Source of the DNA: Paenibacillus kyungheensis
GTDB lineage: Bacteria; Bacillota; Bacilli; Paenibacillales; Paenibacillaceae
Assembly (NCBI RefSeq): GCF_028606985.1
Contig: NZ_CP117416.1
Location: 2,270,001-2,334,000 of the forward strand
Direction: 5' to 3'
Length of the DNA stretch: 64,000 nt
The notes under the pieces are model-generated. The model saw only the letters and a list, made by a program, of their open reading frames with translations, did not search any database and was not told the origin of the DNA. The stretch's first letter is position 1; the number at the start of each line of letters is the position of its first letter. A program made the translations under genes and the position numbers. Below, piece after piece: positions 52,984 to 61,500 of the stretch.

Positions 52984-53898
52984 TTACTCGATCTCAATAT
53001 CACCAGACGAAGTATTTGCTTTGATCGTATAGGGGCTGTTAGTGCTATTCGGTGGAACTTCAACATCACCTGAATTGGTATGTGCTTCATAGGAACCTTC
53101 AAATTGATGATTGGTATGAATCTCAATATCACCCGATTGAGCAGAAGCTTCTACATTGCGTGCTCCTTTTTGCAGAGTGATCAATATATCACCAGATTGT
53201 GAATTGATATGCCCTTCGCCACCTAATTGTTGAATTTCAATATCGCCTGAGCTGGCTGTAGTCGTTACATCTCCATCTAAGCGTTGTGCATAAATTTCAC
53301 CAGAACCTGATGACAGTTGCAAAGTAGAACCTTGCCAGTGTTCTAAGCGAATATCGCCAGAGGACGTACTTAATTGAGTTGTTCCTTTTAAATCATAAGC
53401 TTTCACATCACCTGAACTGGTCTGGAGTTGTATATTAGTAGCTTCTACATTTTTGAGTGTCGTATGAGCAGAAGATACGTCCATAGTAAATTGTTGTAAT
53501 TGAGCCGGATCGGTTAAAGCCACAGTGATATGTTGAATAGCAGGTGTAATATCAAAGTGAAAAAAGTTAAATCCAGAAGTTACTTCTTCTAAAGAAAGTT
53601 GTAACGTATCATTCTGAATAGTAGTCTGTTGTAATTGTTTCAAAATCGGGCGATCCAGCTTACCTTCAAATTGAACGGTATCTTTACCATTTGTACTTGC
53701 TACAAAATCCACCTGAACATCATAAGCCGAGTTAATATGTAATGTTTTCAATTGACCTACAGGCAATTCCCACATCTGTTTATGTACGATTGAATCTGGT
53801 TTACCACCTAAACCTAGATTATTAGCGCTTAAGCCAATAATACCAGCGATAATACAGATAAGACCAATAACGACACGTTTTTTGGTTCTTGTTTTCAT
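52984..53898 (-). CDS. LiaG-like DUF4097 protein
   Basis: The 304-residue protein has one N-terminal transmembrane helix or signal anchor (about 8-27) and an extracytoplasmic beta-helix built of repeated SSGDIEI/SGDVEV units (about 160-304), the DUF4097 pattern seen in LiaG. Bacillus liaG belongs to the envelope stress lia operon; here no lia neighbour is seen. The ATG at 53896-53898 follows GGAGG; the longer frame has no site. It is convergent to the kdp operon. Confidence 0.82.
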   Translation of the reverse strand: MKTRTKKRVVIGLICIIAGIIGLSANNLGLGGKPDSIVHKQMWELPVGQLKTLHINSAYDVQVDFVASTNGKDTVQFEGKLDRPILKQLQQTTIQNDTLQLSLEEVTSGFNFFHFDITPAIQHITVALTDPAQLQQFTMDVSSAHTTLKNVEATNIQLQTSSGDVKAYDLKGTTQLSTSSGDIRLEHWQGSTLQLSSGSGEIYAQRLDGDVTTTASSGDIEIQQLGGEGHINSQSGDILITLQKGARNVEASAQSGDIEIHTNHQFEGSYEAHTNSGDVEVPPNSTNSPYTIKANTSSGDIEIE

Positions 53899-54088
53899 AT
53901 TTGTTTCCTCCAGATTCTTTGTATTCTTTCCAGTGCGTATAATAATTGTTAGGGAAATGAATAACAATTATTTATAGTTAAACAATTACTTTCCATATTG
54001 ATCCGATCATACAAATAGTACAGTACTCTTTATAGAACAGTCAAAGATTATACCTGTAAAAGATAAATATAACAAAAGAGCAGAAAAA

Positions 54089-54113
54089 AACTCCCTATCC
54101 GTAGAAGGGAGTT
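54089..54113 (-). terminator. Terminator after the GHL10-type gene
   Basis: AACTCCCT pairs with AGGGAGTT. On the minus strand the hairpin is followed by TTTTTTT. It lies 46 bp after the stop of the minus-strand gene. Confidence 0.78.
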
Positions 54114-54158
54114 CATTTTCATGTATATGATTGTAGTTATAGTATTTAAAAATGTAAC

Positions 54159-55334
54159 TTAGTACGTATTACGAACACCAACATTACTGAACATAGCGTC
54201 AGTCCATTGACCTTTTACTGCATAGTTGACAGAAGTAACAGTTGGAGTGTTTGTACGCATACCATTGTAGATATTTTGTACATCAGCTGTATTTAATTCA
54301 ATATTTAATGAAGGAATCACTGTTATTGCTGTTTTTTCTTCAGTAGTTGTTTTAGCATTTGGTGTTGTTGTTGCTAATTTAGCTTCTGTTGCTTTGAGGA
54401 TACCGTTGTTGCTGTATACCCAATCCGCAGAGTAACCTAAAGTTTGAAAATCAGCGATAGGAAGAATAAAGTCTACACTATCTTTGAATAATGAAATATC
54501 TTGGCTTGTACCTGTTAATGTAGGAGAAACAGTGAATACACCAAGTGCTAGATCAGGTTTGATCGTTGCAATATCTTCATTAACATTTTGTACATAAGCT
54601 GCTAATTGTTCTGCTTTCCAAGTATTCCAAGTATTTAATTTGTTACTATTGCTTTTGGTAAAATCAATCGTATCTGGATCAAATCCATTATCAGATTGGA
54701 AAGCATTACGAGTAGAATTGTTCATATCAACACGATCCGTATCAAAATCTAAACCGCTTAATACTACACCATCTACATTGTAATTAGTCACAACTTCTTT
54801 AATAATCGAACGTTCATAGGTTTGCACATCTGGCTCAAAAGGATTTACATAGTACGTACTTCCGTTATTACCAGTGTAAGCTGAAAATCTACCTTTATCA
54901 TTGATCGTACGCATTTGCCAAGATGAGTTTTTATCAATAGCTGCTTTATCCTGGAACTGTGGTACAACAGCATTGACTTTGATGCCGTATTGGTGAGCTT
55001 CTTCAATCACATCAGCCAGTGCATCAAATTCAGTAAAACCAGTAGCTTCTTTAACTAATTCGCTGTTATAGAAAGCATAACCAGATGATCCATTAACATC
55101 ACTATCTTGTTTGACAGTCATATTGATTACAGATACATGGTTACGTACTGCTTGTTTGATAAAAGTATCAACTGTTGCTGCATTTGTGAAGTTAGCTTCA
55201 GTTTGTACAGTAATTTCAGTTGTAAAAGGAGTCACAGGAGCGACAGCTTCTTCAGCACTAGCTGTAGATGCTTGCCAAGGGATAATTGTAAGAGCTAATA
55301 AAGCAGCAGATAAAGAATAAGTAAGTTTTTTCAT
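54159..55334 (-). CDS. Secreted glycosyl-hydrolase-like protein (GHL10/YngK type)
   Basis: The 391-residue protein has a signal peptide (KKLTYSLSAALLALTIIPW, cleavage near ASA). The mature part resembles the GHL10 (PF02638-like) TIM-barrel: AVRNHVSVINMTVKQDSDV, EAHQYGIKVNAVVPQF, YYVNPFEPDVQTYERSIIKEVVTNYNVDGVVLSGLDFD and LALGVFTVSPT. The family is thought to act on cell-wall or other glycans; the usual DYIRYP-type motif is present only in degenerate form (GVVLSGLDFD), so activity is uncertain. GAGAGGA precedes the ATG. Confidence 0.75.
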   Translation of the reverse strand: MKKLTYSLSAALLALTIIPWQASTASAEEAVAPVTPFTTEITVQTEANFTNAATVDTFIKQAVRNHVSVINMTVKQDSDVNGSSGYAFYNSELVKEATGFTEFDALADVIEEAHQYGIKVNAVVPQFQDKAAIDKNSSWQMRTINDKGRFSAYTGNNGSTYYVNPFEPDVQTYERSIIKEVVTNYNVDGVVLSGLDFDTDRVDMNNSTRNAFQSDNGFDPDTIDFTKSNSNKLNTWNTWKAEQLAAYVQNVNEDIATIKPDLALGVFTVSPTLTGTSQDISLFKDSVDFILPIADFQTLGYSADWVYSNNGILKATEAKLATTTPNAKTTTEEKTAITVIPSLNIELNTADVQNIYNGMRTNTPTVTSVNYAVKGQWTDAMFSNVGVRNTY

Positions 55335-55745
55335 AATAATTTAGATCCTCTCTGAAATACATGTGTATTTTTGCTGAAAGTAAGTTATTGTCAGTTATAA
55401 ATAATGAATAGCTTCTCAATTCAATTATTTTCCTATACGCTCTTATCTTTCGTAACTATACCATTATAATATGAATAACCGATGAACGACACCATGAGAA
55501 GTCTATGTCAATTGTCGCATTTAGACGAAAAACAGACATAAAGGTGAAAAACATTCTTTGTTTTCCATGAGAATAATGAATTTTAGCCAAAATTGAAACA
55601 ATTTGATTAGGTATACTATATAATACGTAACCTACAGGTAAAAAGTTTCACATTTTAATGATATTTTCAAAATAATTTTAAAAATGGTTACATTAGATTA
55701 CAATAAGTTAGTTTGTACATATAAAAGAGAACATAAAGTACGCGC
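55335..55745. other. Gene-free intergenic stretch
   Basis: About 410 bp of AT-rich sequence between the GHL10-type gene's start and the next terminator. It must hold the promoter of that minus-strand gene. I see no open frame with a ribosome site on either strand. Confidence 0.5.
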
Positions 55746-55805
55746 AAAAAAACCTTTATAAGTTGATCGAAGTCTATAAGCACTTCAATCCTTATAAAGG
55801 TTTTT
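55746..55805 (-). terminator. Terminator of the tail-collar operon
   Basis: AAAAACCTTTATAAG and CTTATAAAGGTTTTT are exact complements, with an inner GATCGAAGT/ACTTCAATC stem. On the minus strand it ends in a T run, 25 bp after the DUF3219 gene. Confidence 0.85.
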
Positions 55806-55829
55806 GATAGTGAGACGATAGAACAACGC

Positions 55830-56153
55830 TTATTCTTGAATCTCGATCAGTTCCAAATGCACATTAACCGTATCTTCTTCTGTTGCAAGCTTAGGTACAG
55901 AAGTCGAATAGTTATGAATACTTCCTTTGAAATGAAGATCGTGAGAAGGCACTTTAACATCAAACGTCTGTCCGTATAAATGTGAAGTCACATCATGATA
56001 CTCTTGATTACCCGTAATTACAAAATCAAAAGCGATCAGATGGTGGGTCTTATCTTGAATAGAATGACTCACTTGCTCATATCGAAACTGCGAAGCGTTC
56101 AATTGCAAAGTGTCTAAATAGACAGGAATCGTTTCTGTAGAACGAATAGTCAT
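55830..56153 (-). CDS. DUF3219 (YkvR-like) protein
   Basis: The 107-residue protein fits the YkvR/DUF3219 pattern: a strand pair early (HHLIAFDFVITGNQEYHDVTSHLYG), FDVKVPSHDLHFKGSIHNYSTS and VNVHLELIEI at the end. The family is a small beta-sandwich of unknown role. It is last in the minus-strand operon of a GNAT and three tail-collar proteins, 31 bp after the last collar gene. The RBS is AAAGGAATTGG. Confidence 0.75.
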   Translation of the reverse strand: MTIRSTETIPVYLDTLQLNASQFRYEQVSHSIQDKTHHLIAFDFVITGNQEYHDVTSHLYGQTFDVKVPSHDLHFKGSIHNYSTSVPKLATEEDTVNVHLELIEIQE

Positions 56154-56184
56154 GGTGTACCAATTCCTTTCTAATTTTTAAAAA

Positions 56185-56733
56185 TTAAGGTTTAATAGGA
56201 TATTCTCCATTACAACAGATAATAAAGTTGAGTGCTAAAAAAGGTTGCATATTATTGTGAGGTTGATTGCCACCTGTATATTGTACCATAAGTGGATCCA
56301 TAGGAACTGTAGAATTAGGTACACCGTACAGATTGATTTGTGTCTGAGAAGGACCTGCTTTTGGAGATTGCGACCAAAGAGCATTACTTGGAGAATTAGT
56401 ATTGCCTGGAATAGCTTTGGCTTGTGGGATATGAATATGTGCAGGTATTTGCGGCGCTGTTAATGTGACTTTTTCTGTGCCTGCTGTGCTTGCAATAGGA
56501 TGGGGAGTTAAGGCTGGATTAGTACCTGTACCTTGGTGCATAGGCACATTACCTTGTAGATTAGGTAATTTGAATGTATTCGAGCTTGTTCCTGCACCAT
56601 AAGTAGTTCCGATAACACTAAAAAGTAGATTATAATTCATTACATTCAATTCTTGTCCTTGACAAAAAAGCCAGTCTTGGGGTGCAAAATTTCCAGCAAA
56701 CATTCGAATTTCGCCTACAAATGGATCAGCCAT
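56185..56733 (-). CDS. Phage tail-collar / MdpB-like protein 1
   Basis: The 182-residue protein is a tail-collar domain: DPFVGEIRMFAGNFAPQDWLFCQGQ, FSVIGTTYGAGTSSNTFKLPNLQG and a C-terminal PHNNMQPFLALNFIICCNGEYP. This pattern is shared with microcystin-dependent protein MdpB and short phage tail fibres. The ATG at 56731-56733 follows GGAGG. It is the third of three paralogues in tandem. These cassettes occur widely in Paenibacillus and Bacillus chromosomes outside phages; their function is not known. Confidence 0.88.
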   Translation of the reverse strand: MADPFVGEIRMFAGNFAPQDWLFCQGQELNVMNYNLLFSVIGTTYGAGTSSNTFKLPNLQGNVPMHQGTGTNPALTPHPIASTAGTEKVTLTAPQIPAHIHIPQAKAIPGNTNSPSNALWSQSPKAGPSQTQINLYGVPNSTVPMDPLMVQYTGGNQPHNNMQPFLALNFIICCNGEYPIKP

Positions 56734-56804
56734 AAGAGATACCTCCATTAATAATATAATGATTGCTTGTATTACACCTATAGATATGAAACGTTCTATA
56801 CCTA

Positions 56805-57323
56805 TTAAGGACGAGGTGGATAAAGGCCGGTAGTGGCAATACAGATGGTCAGTGCCAAATAAGGTTGCATATTGTTATGACCTGCACCTGTACCTGCATC
56901 ACTAAGAGCATTAGGCGCTAATGTTACGGGTGTTGCACCTGTAGAAGGCTTGTAAGTATTTGGTGCTGGTGTTGACCAAGCATTATTTGTTGGTGTTTTG
57001 GAAGAGGCAGTTGCAGAAGATGCTTTTATATTATGATTATGTTGAGGCATTTCAGTAACAGTAAGTGGATGATTGGCTTCTCCAGCTTTTTGACCTAATG
57101 CATAGGTTGTTCCAGATGCAGCAACTCCTGTTCCAAGTGGAACTTGTCCCTGTAAATTAGGTAGAGCAAATGTCGTCCTTCCATCTCCGCCATATGTTTG
57201 TCCCAATAATGAAAATAGAGCAGCATTCTGATTGATAGGTAATATTTGTCCATTACAAGCTAGCCATCCTTTAGGAATAAAACCATAAGGAAATATTCGA
57301 AGTTCACCTACAAATGGTTCCAT
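56805..57323 (-). CDS. Phage tail-collar / MdpB-like protein 2
   Basis: The 172-residue paralogue reads MEPFVGELRIFPYGFIPKGWLACNGQ, FSLLGQTYGGDGRTTFALPNLQGQVPLG and ends GHNNMQPYLALTICIATTGLYPPRP. Compared with neighbours its conserved MFAGN is replaced by IFPYG. The ATG at 57321-57323 has GGAGG upstream. It is 25 bp from the neighbouring collar gene. Confidence 0.88.
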   Translation of the reverse strand: MEPFVGELRIFPYGFIPKGWLACNGQILPINQNAALFSLLGQTYGGDGRTTFALPNLQGQVPLGTGVAASGTTYALGQKAGEANHPLTVTEMPQHNHNIKASSATASSKTPTNNAWSTPAPNTYKPSTGATPVTLAPNALSDAGTGAGHNNMQPYLALTICIATTGLYPPRP

Positions 57324-57348
57324 AGCATAATCCTCCTCAAATCGTGAA

Positions 57349-57867
57349 TTAGGGTCTTGGTGGATATATTCCAACTAAACTGATAATGAATGAAATAGTG
57401 AGGGAAGGCATCATATTATTATGTGCTTGACCGCCAATGTTACTAGAAATGGCTGTTGAATCCATAGACGTTAAATCAGTTGTCGTGACATTAGAGTAGA
57501 GATTACTTGCTGTTGAAGCCCATGTATTATTAGCAGGTGTATTGACTGTAGCCGTATCGGATGTGGCTTTGACGAGGTGAGTATGTGCGGGTAATTCACT
57601 CGTTTGTAAAGTATTTGTTTCTGAACCTGATTTTTGCCCTAAAGTATAAGCAATACCCGAATTTGTCCCAATATGAATAGGTAGACGACCACGTAAATCA
57701 GGCACAGCAAAATTAGTCTGTCCATCTCCACCATAAGTAGTTCCTAATAATGAAAATAACGTTTGATACTCACTGATACTAAGTAATTGTCCATCACAAA
57801 AAGCCCAATCTTCAGGTGCATAATTGCCAGCAAACATTCTTATTTCTCCTACAAAAGCTTCACTCAT
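57349..57867 (-). CDS. Phage tail-collar / MdpB-like protein 3
   Basis: The 172-residue paralogue reads MSEAFVGEIRMFAGNYAPEDWAFCDGQ, FSLLGTTYGGDGQTNFAVPDLRGRLPIH and ends AHNNMMPSLTISFIISLVGIYPPRP. The ATG at 57865-57867 follows AGGAGTG; an in-frame ATG at 57885 lies before that site. It is second in the operon, 23 bp after the GNAT gene. Confidence 0.88.
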   Translation of the reverse strand: MSEAFVGEIRMFAGNYAPEDWAFCDGQLLSISEYQTLFSLLGTTYGGDGQTNFAVPDLRGRLPIHIGTNSGIAYTLGQKSGSETNTLQTSELPAHTHLVKATSDTATVNTPANNTWASTASNLYSNVTTTDLTSMDSTAISSNIGGQAHNNMMPSLTISFIISLVGIYPPRP

Positions 57868-57890
57868 TGTATTCACTCCTAGCATTTAGA

Positions 57891-58376
57891 TTAGGAAGAT
57901 AGAGTTGATTGAAAAGAGGACGGCATCCATTCCATAGATACATACACTTGATCGGATTGATACGTTTTGAATTCTAACCGTTCGTATAAACGTTGTGCGG
58001 GATTACCGATAGCTACTTGTAAACGAAGAGGAATTTTTTGTTGTTGTGCTTCTAGTTGTAATTGTTTGAAAAGAAGTGTGCCTATACCTAGATTGCGGAA
58101 GTTTGAGGAGATAAGAATATCAATAATGTGTATTTCTTGAGGTGTGTAATCGATCATACAAGAACCTACAGCTTGTTCTTCATAACAGATAACAAATGTG
58201 TTCAGGTTAGGAAAGCTATGAAGATAACTTTGATTTTTGGAATTCCACTGCATAGTAATAATACTGTTTTTAAAATGAGAATCTACATTTTCTAAGCCTA
58301 ATTCTGCTGTTTTCTGTGCTTCAAATAATTCAAACAAAAAGCTCGCATCCTGCTCAGTTGCGGCTTTTAAAAGCAT
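57891..58376 (-). CDS. GNAT acetyltransferase of the tail-collar operon
   Basis: The 161-residue protein has a GNAT core: ATEQDASFLFELFEAQKTAEL at the start, IHIIDILISSNFRNLGIGTLLFKQL (acetyl-CoA loop RNLGIG) and NPAQRLYERLEFKTYQSDQVYVSMEW. Its substrate is unknown. It is the first gene of the operon, before three tail-collar genes; this GNAT-collar association is recurrent in Paenibacillus-type genomes, which suggests it could modify the collar proteins. It is divergent from the SLH protein gene with 204 bp between them. Confidence 0.85.
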   Translation of the reverse strand: MLLKAATEQDASFLFELFEAQKTAELGLENVDSHFKNSIITMQWNSKNQSYLHSFPNLNTFVICYEEQAVGSCMIDYTPQEIHIIDILISSNFRNLGIGTLLFKQLQLEAQQQKIPLRLQVAIGNPAQRLYERLEFKTYQSDQVYVSMEWMPSSFQSTLSS

Positions 58377-58580
58377 ACGTTGATCGCTCCTTTCTCAAAT
58401 ATATCCTCATTCTAATCAATATTTCAATAATATTCCACTAAATACAAAATATATTTATTGTTTTCGATGAAAAACTATTCTTTTTTTCTCAGAAATAAAC
58501 TATGTTATATGTAATATTATTTATTTTATTCTATTTATACCATTAGTCCTTAAAATTTACAGATAGAAGGGGGTAAAACT

Positions 58581-61500
58581 TTGATAAAATCTATTTATTT
58601 TAACAGGTATAAAAGATTTGTCTGTATAATGTTATCCTTCATTTTAGTACTAACCTCTACAGGATGGTCAGGTCATAATGTAGCTTCTGCTGCTACGACA
58701 TGGACAACAGCAACATCTAATACAACTCAACCGATTTATAAAGTAGCCTATGGAAATGGAATGTGGGTAGGTGCGGCTGAAGGTGGTAAAGTGGTAACTT
58801 CTACTGACGGATCTACCTGGGCAGAACGGACAGTAGATACTGCTACAACCCCATATGCTCAATCTTTCTTAAATGTTACGTACGGAGGAGGAAAATGGGT
58901 AGTTGTTGGGAATGAAGGTCATGTTTTCACTTCAAGTGACGGGATAAATTGGACAAACAACAGTATTAATACAGCTAATAATTTGAGCGCAGTCGTATAT
59001 GCTAATTCAACATATGTTATTGGTGCTAATAGCGGGAATATTTATTATTCTTCGGACGCTGTCACATGGACGAATACCAAGCCTGCTTCAGATGATTTTT
59101 TAGGAGTAGCTTATGGTAATAGCATTTTTGTAGCAGTAGGTGCTAATGGAATAGCGTATAGTTCACCAGATGGTACGACTTGGACAAATAGAGGACCTAT
59201 TGCAGGAAGTAGCTCTGTATATTCTGTCAGATTTTTAAACGGTACTTTTTACGCAACATCAGATGGAAAAATAGTAACTTCTACGAACGGTACAAGTTGG
59301 AATACTCCTCAAACGATTTCTGGAGCATCTGGAACTGTTTTATATGATATTACTTATAGTACTGGTAAATACGTAATTGTTGGAGACCTAGATGGGAATT
59401 TTACCAACGGAGTTATTTTGACTTCAACTGATGCTACATCATGGACTACGGAAACGCCAAATTCAACGCCCGTTTTGTATGGAGTTGCATCAACTAGCAA
59501 TCAATTTACAGCAGTAGGTGATTCGGGAGCTATTAGAACACAGTCTATTGCAGCTGCAAGTACGAATGCGAATCTAAGCGCATTGTCATTAAGTGCAGGA
59601 ACACTATCCCCAGCATTCGCCTCAGGAACAACCAATTACACCGCTAGTGTGGGTAATGCAACAACAAGTCTTACCGTAACTCCAACAGTAGCAGATGGTA
59701 CGGCAAGTGTGAAAGTTAACGGAGTCACCGTAACCAGTGGAAATGCGTCGGGAGCGATTGCGCTGGCTGTAGGATCTAATACCATCACTACTGTAGTTAC
59801 TGCTCAGGATGGAACAACGACTAAAACGTATACCATTACTGTTACTCGAGCAGGCAGCAGTAATGCAGATCTAAGCGCATTGTCATTAAGTGCAGGAACA
59901 CTGTCTCCTGCTTTTGCTTCAGGAACAACCAATTACACCGCTAGTGTGGGTAATGCAACAACAAGTCTTACCGTAACTCCAACAGTAGCAGATAGTACGG
60001 CAAGTGTGAAAGTTAATGGAGTCACCGTAACCAGTGGAAATGCGTCGGGAGCGATTCCACTAAACGTAGGATCTAATACCATCACAACAGTTGTAACAGC
60101 GCAAAACAATACAACTAAAACATACACAATTACTGTTACTCGATCAGCAAGTAGTAATGCAAATTTGAGTGGATTGTCATTAAGTGCAGGAACACTATCT
60201 CCAACATTCGCCTCAGGAACAACGAGTTATACAGCAAGTGTGGGTAATGCAACAACAAGTCTTACGGTAACTCCAACAATAGCAGATAGCACAGCAAGTG
60301 TGACAGTTAATGGAGTTGCAGTAACTAGTGGAAATGCGTCGGGAGCAATTGCACTGGCTGTAGGATCTAATACCATTACTACTGTAGTTACTGCTCAGGA
60401 TGGGACAACAACTAGAACGTATACTATTACTGTTACTCGAGCAGGCAGCAGTAATGCAGATCTAAGCGCATTGTCATTAAGTGCAGGAACACTGTCTCCA
60501 ACATTTGCCTCAGGAACAACGAGTTACACAGCAAGTGTCTCTAATGCAACAACAAGTCTTACCGTAACTCCAACGGTAGCAGATAGCACAGCAAGTGTGA
60601 CAGTTAATGGAGTTGCAGTAACTAGTGGCAATGCGTCGGGAGCAATTGCGCTGGCTGTAGGATCTAATACCATTACTACTGTAGTTACTGCTCAGGATGG
60701 AACAACTCGCACATATACACTTACAGTCACTAGAAAAGCTGCAACGAATAATGCTAATCTAGCGAATATCTTAATTAGTGCAGGAACACTTTCTCCAGCA
60801 TTTGATACTACTATTACTGCGTATAATGCTTCTGTTACTGCAACAACAAGTAGTATAGATATCACGCCAACGACACAAGACATCAATGCTACAGTAAAAA
60901 TCAATGGAAATAATGTTTCGAGTGGAAATACATCGTCAGTAAATCTTGCTGTGGGAGTGAATACAGTAGCGATTGAAGTGACTGCACAAGACGGTTCGAT
61001 CAAAACTTATAGGATCGATATTCAACGTCCACAAAATGCTAACTTGAGCAATTTAACGATTAGTGAAGGAACATTAAACCCTGTATTTAATACAAATACA
61101 AAATCATATACCGCCACAGTCAATTATTCATCTTCGACGATACAAGTGACACCAACAGCTATCTCTACACCTCAAGCAATCACTGTAGCAGGTATAGAAG
61201 CAACTAGCGCAAGTCCAACTACTGTTGCATTAGCTGTAGGAAGCAATACGGTTCCTATAGTTATTACAATGGGAGATGGATCAACTCAAACGTATACAAT
61301 TACAATTACACGTAACAATATTAGTGATGATGATGCTGTTGATGAAGCGTACAATGCTTTGGTGATTGGTTATGCAGCAGGAGATAGTGCTAGTTCAGTG
61401 ACTCAAAATCTGACTCTGGCTTTAACAGGAACGAATGGAACGATCATCAATTGGAATAGTAGCAATCCAAGTATTATACAAAACAACGGAACAGTAACAC

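Noticed and set aside
55830-57867. Prophage remnant
   Set aside because: Only tail-collar domains are present; no integrase, terminase, portal, capsid or lysis gene lies nearby.
59565-61040. CRISPR array or insertion-sequence repeats
   Set aside because: The repeats are about 297 bp, contiguous without spacers and in frame within one coding sequence.
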